Position numbers and translations under genes: made by a program. From Allocatelliglobosispora scoriae (GTDB lineage Bacteria > Actinomycetota > Actinomycetes > Mycobacteriales > Micromonosporaceae): DNA of 64,000 nucleotides. The DNA lies in NCBI RefSeq assembly GCF_014204945.1, contig NZ_JACHMN010000002.1, positions 3,929,001 to 3,993,000 on the forward strand. The letters run 5' to 3'. Position 1 is the first letter of the stretch. Each line of letters starts with the position of its first letter. Under the pieces are notes generated by a model. It worked only from the letters and a program-made list of their open reading frames with translations, searched no databases and was not told the origin of the DNA. This document shows, one piece after another, positions 24,729 through 31,769 of the stretch.

Positions 24729-25735
24729 TGGCGAAGGAACGCGTGATCGCGACGCTGCTCAAGCGATACTGGCCGGTCGGCGTGGTGATCGTGCTGGCGC
24801 TGCTGCCCTTCAACGGGCTGACCATCCCCGGTGTCTTCGACGGCCCGCTCAACTCCACCGGCGTGCTGCAGATCCTCGCCACCTGCCTCGTCTTCGGCGG
24901 CCTCGCCAGCAGCTATGACCTGCTCTTCGGCCGGACAGGGCTGCTCTCCTTCGGCCACGCCCTCTATGTCGCGGGCGGTGCCTACGGCACGGCGATCCTG
25001 ACCGAGGCGGGGCTGCCGCTGTGGCAGGCGGCGATCGCGGCGGTCCTGCTCGCCACCACCGTCGCGGCGGCGCTCGGCGCGGTGGCGCTGCGGGTGCACG
25101 GGATCGCCTTCTCCATGGTGACTCTCGCCTTTGCGCAGGTGGGAGCCGTGCTGGTGGCGCGAGACCCCGGTGGGGTGACCGGCGGCGAGGAGGGGTTGCC
25201 GCTCGTCGGCCTGCCCGACTTCTTCCTCGGCGTACAGAACACCTACAAGCTCTACTGGGTGGCCCTGGCCTACCTGGTCTTCGTGACGGCCGTGGTCGGC
25301 CGGGTCGTCGCCTCGCCGACCGGGCGCGTCCTCGCCGGAATCCGCGACGACGAGCGCCGGGTGGGAGTCCTGGGGCTCGATCCCTACCGCTTCAAGCTCG
25401 GCGCCTTCGTCCTGTCGGGCTTCCTGGCGGCGGTCGGCGGCGCGGTCTACGTGCTGCTCGTCGGGGGTGCGTCACCGCACATCGCCTCGTCGGAGCTGAC
25501 GCTCGGCCTGCTCGTGATGGTGGTGCTCGGCGGTCCGGCGACCCGGGTCGGTCCGGTCATCGGCGGCGTGCTCTACACCTACCTCGATCACCGGTTGACC
25601 GATGTCTCGACGGGATTGCCCGGACCGCTGCGCCAACCCCTCTTCGTGCTCGGGGTCGTCTTCATCCTCGCGGTCTACTTCTTCCCCGGCGGGCTGGCGG
25701 GGGTCGGCACCCGGCCGAAACCGGCGACGGGCTGA
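24728..25735 (+). CDS. Branched-chain amino acid-type ABC permease, LivM-like
   Basis: A 335-aa membrane permease; about 9 hydrophobic segments. LivM-type landmarks are SYDLLFGRTGLLSFGHALYV, FSMVTLAFAQVG and LAGIRDDERRVGVLGLDPYR. The ATG overlaps the livH stop by one base. The last 61 bp overlap the convergent NlpC/P60 gene on the other strand, and both C-termini look natural. It ends the liv-like operon (binding protein, ATPases, permeases). Confidence 0.9.
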   Translation: MAKERVIATLLKRYWPVGVVIVLALLPFNGLTIPGVFDGPLNSTGVLQILATCLVFGGLASSYDLLFGRTGLLSFGHALYVAGGAYGTAILTEAGLPLWQAAIAAVLLATTVAAALGAVALRVHGIAFSMVTLAFAQVGAVLVARDPGGVTGGEEGLPLVGLPDFFLGVQNTYKLYWVALAYLVFVTAVVGRVVASPTGRVLAGIRDDERRVGVLGLDPYRFKLGAFVLSGFLAAVGGAVYVLLVGGASPHIASSELTLGLLVMVVLGGPATRVGPVIGGVLYTYLDHRLTDVSTGLPGPLRQPLFVLGVVFILAVYFFPGGLAGVGTRPKPATG

Positions 25736-26700
25736 TAGTCGACGAGGTCCACGCGGACGTTCTCGCCCTCGCTCGGCGCGTGGATCATGCGGTTGCCACC
25801 GATGTAGATCGCCACATGGTGCAGGTCGCGGTAGTAGAAGACGAGATCACCCGCGCGGAGCTGGCTGCGTTTGATCTTCTTGACCTTCTCGAACTGGCGG
25901 CCCGAATGATGCGGGAGGGTCACCCCCACCAGCTTGAACGCCGCCGTGACCAGTCCCGAGCAGTCGAAGCTGTTGGGACCCTCGGCGGCGAATCGGTAGC
26001 TCTTGCCGAGCTGCGCCAGCGCGAAGTCCAGCACCTTCGCCTGCGCGCCGGTGACCTCGGGCTTGATCCAGCCGATCCGCAGGTCGCCCTTGCGGGTGAC
26101 GGTGGCCGATCCGGTCGCGACGGAGAGGTTGCGCCAGCGTTGCAGCTGCGCGATGTCGCCCTCGATGCGGGCCCGATCGGCCGCGAGCTGTTTCTGCTGC
26201 TCCCGGCCGGTCTCGATGAGGGTGCCGAGGGTTTGCTGCGCCGACTCGTACTGGTGGCGGAGGTAGACGAGCGAGGCGATCTCGGAGTGCTGGTCCCGGG
26301 CGAGCGAGTCGAGGACCAGCAGGTTGTTGATCACCGTGTGCGCCGAGTCGGCCCGCAGCAGCGCGTTGACCGGAGCGGTCCCGCTCGCCATGTATGCGGC
26401 CGAGGCGATCACGCCGATCCGCTCCTGGTGTGCACCGATCTTGGCCTGGAGCGGCGCGAACTGCCGCTTGAGCACCCCGATCTGCGCCACCGTGGTGCGC
26501 AGGTCGTCGCGCAGCAGGTTATATCGCTCGACCACGACCTCCAGCTGGTGCGATGAGGTCGTGATGCGCTGGCGGAGCTCCGCCGGGGTCTTCGGATCAC
26601 CCGGCTCGGCGCTCGCCGGGGCTTGCACCGCGACGAGCCCGATCACGAGAAGTGCGAGAACCTTATATCCCGATTGGGCTGCTTTCTGGGCTATCGACAC
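25675..26700 (-). CDS. NlpC/P60 family secreted peptidoglycan hydrolase
   Basis: A ~341-aa secreted endopeptidase. Signal peptide ~1-31 (ending APASAEPG), long coiled-coil region ~35-190, then the NlpC/P60 domain: catalytic Cys in FDCSGLVTAAF (~246), His in HHVAIYIGGNRMIHAP (~295). It cleaves cell-wall stem peptides during growth or division. GTG 26700 lies 4 bp after the copA stop; GTG 26721, inside copA, is an alternative, so it may be co-transcribed with the copper operon. Its C-terminal ~20 codons are antisense to the livM end. Confidence 0.85.
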   Translation of the reverse strand: MSIAQKAAQSGYKVLALLVIGLVAVQAPASAEPGDPKTPAELRQRITTSSHQLEVVVERYNLLRDDLRTTVAQIGVLKRQFAPLQAKIGAHQERIGVIASAAYMASGTAPVNALLRADSAHTVINNLLVLDSLARDQHSEIASLVYLRHQYESAQQTLGTLIETGREQQKQLAADRARIEGDIAQLQRWRNLSVATGSATVTRKGDLRIGWIKPEVTGAQAKVLDFALAQLGKSYRFAAEGPNSFDCSGLVTAAFKLVGVTLPHHSGRQFEKVKKIKRSQLRAGDLVFYYRDLHHVAIYIGGNRMIHAPSEGENVRVDLVDYQPVAGFGRVPTPASPPGKK

Positions 26701-26704
26701 GCAG

Positions 26705-28879
26705 TTACAACGACCTTGCACCCCGACCGGCCACGGGTAGCCCGGCGAACCGGAACAACCGCAGGCTGTTGAGGACGACGAAGATGCTGGACAACGCCAT
26801 GGCCAGGCCCGCGAGCACCGGTGTGACCAGCCCCATCGCCGCCAGCGGCAGCATCGCCACGTTGTAGGCGAAGGCCCAGAACAGGTTCTGCTTGATCGTC
26901 CGCAGGGTGGCCCGGGAGAGCCGGATCGCGTCGGCCGCCGAGGTCAGATCGCCGCGGACCAGGGTCAGGTCGGCCGCCTCGATCGCCACGTCGGTGCCGG
27001 TCCCCATCGCCAGGCCCAGGTCTGCGGTGGCGAGGGCGGGTGCGTCGTTGACCCCGTCACCGACCATCGCCACGACGTGCCCGTCGGCCTGGAGCCGGCT
27101 CACCACCGAGGCCTTGTCGGCGGGCATGACCTCCGCGATCACGTCGGTCGCATCGATGCCGACCTCGGCCGCGACGGCGCGGGCGGTCGCCTCCGCGTCG
27201 CCGGTCAGCAGGATCGGGCGCAGGCCCAGTTCCCGCAGCGCGGCGATCGCCGCCGCCGAGCTCGGCTTCACCGAGTCGGCGACCGCCAACCGCCCGGCGA
27301 AGGCACCGTCGATCGCGACGGCCATACCCCCCAAACCATCATCGGGTACGCCCACCCCGCGCTCCCGCAGCAGCGAAGCCCGGCCGACGAGGACCCGCGC
27401 CCCGCCGACGAGCCCTTCGGCACCCAGCCCCGGCAGGGCGCGGAACTCCGTGACCGGAAGCAGCCGGGGTGCGGCGGCGACGACGGCCCGCGCGATCGGA
27501 TGCTCGCTGTGCTGCTCGACGCTCGCCGCCATGACCAGCAGGTGCTCGTCGGGAGTGCCGATCAGGGTCATCCGCCCGCTCGTCACGGTGCCGGTCTTGT
27601 CGAGGAGCACCGTGTCGACCCGGCGGGTGGATTCGAGCACCTGCGGCCCCTTGATCAGCACGCCGAGCTGCGCCCCCCGACCCGTACCGACGAGGAGCGC
27701 GACCGGTGTCGCGAGCCCGAGCGCGCACGGGCAGGCGACGATGAGCACCGCGACGGCGGCGGTGAAGGCGGCGGTGAGGTTGCCCGTGCCGCCCCACCAG
27801 AAGCCGAAGGTGGCGACGGCGAGCGTGATCACGGTCGGTACGAAGACCGCGCTGACCCGGTCGGCGAGCCGCTGCACCGGTGCCTTGCCGGACTGCGCCT
27901 CGGTGACGAGCTTCGCCATCCGCGCCAGCTGCGTCTGCGCGCCGACCCTCGTGGCCCGCACGAGCAGCCGGCCGCCGGAGTTGATGGTCGCTCCGGCCAC
28001 CTGATCGCCGACGGTCACCTCGATCGGCACGCTCTCGCCGGTGAGGAGCGCGGCGTCGATGGCGCTGCTGCCCTCGACGACCTCGCCGTCGGTGGCGACC
28101 TTCTCGCCGGGAAGCACCTGGAAGACAGTGCCGACCTGCAACGACTCGATCGGCACCCGTCGGCCGTCGGCGAGCACCGCCTCCTTCGCACCGAGCTCCA
28201 GCAACGCCCGCAGAGCCGATCCGGCCCGGCGCTTGGCCCGGTGCTCGAACCAGCGCCCCGCGAGCAGGAAGGTGGTCAGCGTCGTGGCGACCTCGAGGTA
28301 GAGATGGGTTTCGGTGACCGACCCGGCGAGCCAGGTCATCGACATCCGCATCCCGGCCGTCCCGGCGTCGCCGAGGAAGAGGGCGTAGAGGCTCCAGCCG
28401 AAGGCGGCGATGACGCCGAGGCTGATCAGCGTGTCCATCGTCGCCACGCCGTGCCGGGCGTTGACCAGGGCGGCCCGGTGGAAGGGCCACGCGCCCCAGA
28501 CGACCACCGGGGCGGCGAGCGTCAACGCCAGCCACTGCCAGTTGGTGAACTGCCAGGCCGGAACCATGCTCAGCACCAGGACCGGCAGGCTCAGTGCTGC
28601 GCTGATCAGCAGCCGGACGGCGAGCGGATCACGGCTCTCGGCCGGCTCGTCGGCCTTCTCGGCGGCCGGCGGCTCGGCTGTGTAGCCCGTCGCCTCGACC
28701 GTCGCGACGAGGTCGTCGACGCTCACCTCGGCGGGGTGCTCGACGTAGGCGGTCTCGGTGGCGAAGTTGACCGTCGCCGAGACCCCCGGCATCCGGTTGA
28801 GCTTCTTCTCGACCCGACCGGCGCAGGTCGCGCAGGTCATGCCGCCGATCTTCAATTCGATCAATTGCGCTGTCTGCAT
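26705..28879 (-). CDS. copA: Copper-exporting P1B-type ATPase
   Basis: A 724-aa heavy-metal ATPase. N-terminal metal-binding domain with GMTCATC (~13-19), about 8 membrane helices, the Cu-site CPC in [12 protein letters not shown] (~380), phosphorylation motif DKTGTVTSG (~426), HP motif SEHPIA (~460) and hinge [10 protein letters not shown] (~606). It pumps Cu(I) out of the cytoplasm. The ATG at 28879 has GGGAG at 28886-28890; an in-frame extension to 29416 is rejected because it runs through the upstream gene. Downstream of csoR, a copZ-like gene and a membrane protein. A hairpin overlaps the Shine-Dalgarno (28888-28905). Confidence 0.93.
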   Translation of the reverse strand: MQTAQLIELKIGGMTCATCAGRVEKKLNRMPGVSATVNFATETAYVEHPAEVSVDDLVATVEATGYTAEPPAAEKADEPAESRDPLAVRLLISAALSLPVLVLSMVPAWQFTNWQWLALTLAAPVVVWGAWPFHRAALVNARHGVATMDTLISLGVIAAFGWSLYALFLGDAGTAGMRMSMTWLAGSVTETHLYLEVATTLTTFLLAGRWFEHRAKRRAGSALRALLELGAKEAVLADGRRVPIESLQVGTVFQVLPGEKVATDGEVVEGSSAIDAALLTGESVPIEVTVGDQVAGATINSGGRLLVRATRVGAQTQLARMAKLVTEAQSGKAPVQRLADRVSAVFVPTVITLAVATFGFWWGGTGNLTAAFTAAVAVLIVACPCALGLATPVALLVGTGRGAQLGVLIKGPQVLESTRRVDTVLLDKTGTVTSGRMTLIGTPDEHLLVMAASVEQHSEHPIARAVVAAAPRLLPVTEFRALPGLGAEGLVGGARVLVGRASLLRERGVGVPDDGLGGMAVAIDGAFAGRLAVADSVKPSSAAAIAALRELGLRPILLTGDAEATARAVAAEVGIDATDVIAEVMPADKASVVSRLQADGHVVAMVGDGVNDAPALATADLGLAMGTGTDVAIEAADLTLVRGDLTSAADAIRLSRATLRTIKQNLFWAFAYNVAMLPLAAMGLVTPVLAGLAMALSSIFVVLNSLRLFRFAGLPVAGRGARSL

Positions 28880-28885
28880 CTTGTG

Positions 28886-28905
28886 CTCCCACACGAGTGT
28901 GTGGG
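28886..28905 (-). promoter_or_regulatory. Hairpin overlapping the copA ribosome-binding site
   Basis: On the minus strand CCCACAC-ACTC-GTGTGGG forms a 7-bp stem whose last GGG belongs to the copA Shine-Dalgarno GGGAG, six bases before the ATG. It could limit translation initiation unless opened by translation or ligand binding. The structure is seen; the regulation is inference. Confidence 0.5.
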
Positions 28906-28913
28906 CGGCGGGG

Positions 28914-28965
28914 CCCCCGGCCTGGTCACCACGCTGATGAAATCGTGCGGTGACGCGGCCGGGGG
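28914..28965 (-). other. Intergenic hairpin between the copper membrane protein gene and copA
   Basis: CCCCCGGCC (28914-28922) pairs with GGCCGGGGG (28957-28965) and GGTCACC (28924-28930) with GGTGAC (28949-28954) across a two-base bulge. No T-run follows on the minus strand, so it may be an RNA stabiliser, attenuator or processing site instead of a full terminator. Confidence 0.5.
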
Positions 28966-28971
28966 TCTGGC

Positions 28972-29943
28972 TCAGCCCTTGGCTGTCAGGGTGAACGAGG
29001 CGGTGTGCACGGCCCCGTCGACCTGGAAATCGAAGAACATGCGGTAGACGCCGGTGCTCGGCGAAACCGCCCAGAACTTGACCGCCCCGCCGGAGAGGTC
29101 CGGCTCGGGGTGGGTGTGGATATACGCCACGTCGAGCTGCCGGAGCACCACGAGGTGGCCGTAGCTGCCGAGGTACCGGTCGAGGTTGGTGACCGGGTTG
29201 CCGTTCTTGAAGACCCGGAACAGCAGCGGCGACGTCGCACCGAGGGACGGGGTGCCCTCGTAGGTGACGGTGTAGCCGTCGACATCCGAGGTACGGGCGT
29301 CGGCGGGGGGTGCGACCGGCTTGTAGTCGCCCGCAACGGTCAGGTCGGTGCCGAGGGTCGCCGCCGTCTGCACGCCACCGGCGCCGATCGCGGTGAAGTC
29401 GGCGACGGCACGCCACATCCCCGGCTTCGCCAGGTCGACCTGGACCGTCCAGGTGCCGTCGGCGGCCTTGGTCGGGTGCAGGTGCTGGTATCCGGTGAGG
29501 TCCCGGCGGACCACGACGAGGTGGAGCAGCTTGTCGTGGACCGTGGCGAACTCGGTCGCCACCTTCCGGTCCGGTCCGGTGATCGTGAAGGTGAGGGTCT
29601 GCTTGCCCACGGCGTACACGGAAGATCGCGGGACCAGCGTGTAGCCGGCGGCCGAGATCGCGAGGCCGCCCACCTCGCTGCCGGGTCCGGAGGTGTTGGG
29701 GTGGGTGTGCGGGCTCGCCTCGTTGAAGGTCGGCAGCGGGGTCATGTTCATCCCGGCCATGCCGTTGCTGGCGGCGGGGGTGGTCGGCGCGATCACCTTG
29801 CCGAGCGCGAACCCGGCGATGAGCGCGACGATCAGGCCGCCGACGAAGAGCCCGATCCGGATGCCCGGGGTGTCCGGCCGACCCGACGGTTTCGCCGGAG
29901 TGGCCGGACGACCGGTGACCGCGGCGAGCCGCTGATCAGCCAT
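28972..29943 (-). CDS. Membrane-anchored extracytoplasmic protein of the copper cluster
   Basis: A 323-aa protein with one N-terminal transmembrane helix (~30-52, [19 protein letters not shown]) and a large outside domain. After the helix comes a Met-rich stretch GMAGMNM and His-containing PHTHP, then two beta-rich halves each with a similar pattern: [21 protein letters not shown] (~140) and [20 protein letters not shown] (~275). The His/Met clusters suggest copper binding outside the membrane. It is translationally coupled (8-bp overlap) to the copZ-like gene and precedes copA. Family not named with confidence. Confidence 0.75.
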   Translation of the reverse strand: MADQRLAAVTGRPATPAKPSGRPDTPGIRIGLFVGGLIVALIAGFALGKVIAPTTPAASNGMAGMNMTPLPTFNEASPHTHPNTSGPGSEVGGLAISAAGYTLVPRSSVYAVGKQTLTFTITGPDRKVATEFATVHDKLLHLVVVRRDLTGYQHLHPTKAADGTWTVQVDLAKPGMWRAVADFTAIGAGGVQTAATLGTDLTVAGDYKPVAPPADARTSDVDGYTVTYEGTPSLGATSPLLFRVFKNGNPVTNLDRYLGSYGHLVVLRQLDVAYIHTHPEPDLSGGAVKFWAVSPSTGVYRMFFDFQVDGAVHTASFTLTAKG

Positions 29944-30166
29944 CGACGCCGACCAGCTCGTAACCCGCCTCTTCGATGGCGGTGCGCACCTCGTCGATGG
30001 GGAGCGGTGCGTTGCTGACGACGGCGGCCGTGCCGGCCGGGACGTCGATCTCGACCTGGTGCACCCCCATCAGCCCGGTGAGCTCGCCGGTCACCGCCTG
30101 TGCGCAGTGCCCACAGGTCATTCCCTTGATCTGGTATGTCGTCTGCACGGACATCGCATTCTCCAT
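29936..30166 (-). CDS. CopZ-like copper chaperone (HMA domain)
   Basis: A 76-aa heavy-metal-associated domain protein. Metal site GMTCGHCAQAV (CxxC, ~15-20), ending in the typical [12 protein letters not shown]. It carries Cu(I) to CopA in the cytoplasm. ATG 30166 is used; an in-frame ATG at 30154 (MSVQTTYQIKG) is equally plausible. It lies 23 bp after csoR, within one operon. Confidence 0.88.
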   Translation of the reverse strand: MENAMSVQTTYQIKGMTCGHCAQAVTGELTGLMGVHQVEIDVPAGTAAVVSNAPLPIDEVRTAIEEAGYELVGVDG

Positions 30167-30189
30167 GTGCTGAAAAGGTACGTTTGTGA

Positions 30190-30504
30190 CTAGCGGACCA
30201 GGCGCGCGATGGCGTCGGACGCCTCTTTAACCTTCGCCGTCGGGTCGCCGTCACGTGCGGCCTGGACCACGCAGTGGCCGAGGTGGCCCTCGAGCAGGCC
30301 GACGGCGACCGCCTGGAGCGCCTTCGTCGCCGCCGAGATCTGGGTCAGCACATCGATGCAGTAGGTGTCCTGCTCGACCATCCGCTGGATGCCGCGGACC
30401 TGGCCCTCGACCCGCCGGAGGCGGCTGAGCAGCGCTTCCTTGTCCTCGGCCGACGAGTAGCTGTTGTCGTGACCGGCGTGGGAGTCCACACTCTGGGTGA
30501 CCAT
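30190..30504 (-). CDS. csoR: CsoR family copper-sensing repressor
   Basis: A 104-aa four-helix metalloregulator. ATG 30504 (MVTQSVDSHAGHD) fits family length; the longer frame to 30579 is rejected because it would read through the operator. Cu(I) ligands of the CsoR family are present: Cys in DTYCIDVLTQ, His and Cys in EGHLGHCVVQ (H-x3-C). Core: LLSRLRRVEGQVRGIQRMVE. Apo-CsoR represses the operon; copper binding releases it. A GC-palindrome of CsoR-operator type lies 9 bp upstream, and the copper genes follow. Confidence 0.92.
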   Translation of the reverse strand: MVTQSVDSHAGHDNSYSSAEDKEALLSRLRRVEGQVRGIQRMVEQDTYCIDVLTQISAATKALQAVAVGLLEGHLGHCVVQAARDGDPTAKVKEASDAIARLVR

Positions 30505-30512
30505 GCCTGAAA

Positions 30513-30531
30513 GGTACCCCCCGGGGGTATC
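30513..30531. promoter_or_regulatory. CsoR-type operator
   Basis: GGTACCCCCCGGGGGTATC contains the dyad TACCCCC-C-GGGGGTA (30515-30529), matching the TACCCC...GGGGTA operator class bound by CsoR-family repressors. It sits directly before csoR, so autoregulation of the csoR-copZ-copA operon is expected. The divergent pirin gene starts 66 bp away. Confidence 0.75.
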
Positions 30532-30596
30532 CATCGGCAAACCGCGTGATCCACGGAACACTGGCAGATTGTTGTTCATTCAACTAAACTGGCGGC

Positions 30597-31553
30597 ATGC
30601 CAGCGATCAGTGTGGAGAATGTGCTCGCTCTGCCGCGCGTGCCCGAGCCGGACGCCGCGGTGGCCAACGAGCGACGGGTGGTCTCCGTGACCACGGCGCC
30701 CTCGGGCTTCGAGGGCGAGGGGTTCCCGGTGCGCCGCGCCTTCGCCGGCGTCGACACGCGCCACCTCGACCCCTTCATTCATATGGACCAGATGGGCGAG
30801 ATCGAATATGCGCCGGGTGAGCCCAAGGGCACCCCGTGGCACCCGCACCGCGGCTTCGAGACCGTCACCTACATGCTCGACGGCGTCCTGCGCCACCAGG
30901 ACTCCAACGGCGGCGGCGGGCTGATCACCAGCGGCGACACGCAGTGGATGACGGCGGGCCGCGGCCTGCTGCACATCGAGGCGCCGCCGGAGGAGGTCGT
31001 GATGGCCGGTGGGCTCTTCCACGGCTTCCAGCTCTGGGTCAACCTGCCCGCGTCGCAGAAGATGATCGACCCCCGCTACCAGGACATCCGGGGCGGCGAG
31101 GTGAAGCTGCTCAGCTCCGCCGACGGCGGTGCGTTGCTGCGGCTGATCGCGGGTTCGGTCGCGGGCCACGACGGCCCGGGTTCGACCCACACGCCGATCA
31201 CGCTGATCCACGCCACGGTCGCTCCCGGCGCGCAGCTCCGGCTGCCGTGGCGGGCCGACTTCAACGCGCTCGTCTACACCCTCGCGGGTGCGGGCTCGGT
31301 CGGCACGGCGAAGCAGCCGGTCAAGCTCGGGCAGCTCGCGGTCTTCGGCCCCGGCGACGTGATCACCCTCGCCGCCGACCAGCAGCAGGAGAGCCGGCAC
31401 CAGCAGCTCGACGTGCTCATCCTCGGCGGCAAGCCGATCCGTGAGCCGGTCGCGCAGTACGGCCCGTTCGTCATGAACACCCGCGACGAGCTGGTGACGG
31501 CGTTCGAGGACTTCCAGGCCGGACGGCTCGGCGTGGTCCCCGCCCTGCACTAG
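30597..31553 (+). CDS. Pirin family protein
   Basis: A 318-aa bicupin. The iron/quercetinase-type metal site of pirins is present: HPHRGFETVTYM (~80-91) with two His, and LHIE (~124-127) giving the third His and the Glu. C-terminal pirin_C-like region with AGAGSVGTA (~233-241) and GKPIREPVAQYGPFVMN. Possible roles are quercetin 2,3-dioxygenase activity or redox regulation; not decidable. ATG 30597 lies in an AT-richer region (TTGTTGTTCATTCAACTAAA) that may hold its promoter. A family B palindrome follows the stop. Confidence 0.88.
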   Translation: MPAISVENVLALPRVPEPDAAVANERRVVSVTTAPSGFEGEGFPVRRAFAGVDTRHLDPFIHMDQMGEIEYAPGEPKGTPWHPHRGFETVTYMLDGVLRHQDSNGGGGLITSGDTQWMTAGRGLLHIEAPPEEVVMAGGLFHGFQLWVNLPASQKMIDPRYQDIRGGEVKLLSSADGGALLRLIAGSVAGHDGPGSTHTPITLIHATVAPGAQLRLPWRADFNALVYTLAGAGSVGTAKQPVKLGQLAVFGPGDVITLAADQQQESRHQQLDVLILGGKPIREPVAQYGPFVMNTRDELVTAFEDFQAGRLGVVPALH

Positions 31554-31568
31554 CCGAATCCTGCATCA

Positions 31569-31611
31569 CCCAAGATCGCCGCAACTCTTGAAGAGTTGCG
31601 GCGATCTTGGG
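31569..31611. repeat. 43-bp perfect palindrome, family B copy 2
   Basis: CCCAAGATCGCCGCAACTCT-T-G-A-AGAGTTGCGG and onward: two 21-bp arms around a single central G, no mismatch. It lies 15 bp after the pirin stop and may act as a terminator. The remaining ~160 bp before the next gene hold a small dyad ACCTA-AAAG-TAGGT near 31675-31688 and otherwise nothing I can support. Confidence 0.93.
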
Positions 31612-31769
31612 TTGCGAGGCGTCCTGCGCGCAGGTGGTGGCCTGTGAGTCGTGTCACGGCACTGGTAACTGACCTAAAAGTAGGTTGTACCTGGTCAAAG
31701 ACATGATCTATCTTCCCTGGGGCGAGCTGACTCGCTCATCCTCTCACCACCACTCACGGGGTCCTACAT

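Noticed and set aside
28880-29416. N-terminal extension of copA by ~180 codons
   Set aside because: It runs through the upstream membrane-protein gene in another frame; the ATG at 28879 has a Shine-Dalgarno and the normal metal-binding domain start.
30505-30579. Longer CsoR start at 30579
   Set aside because: It would translate the operator dyad and adds 25 residues not found in CsoR proteins.
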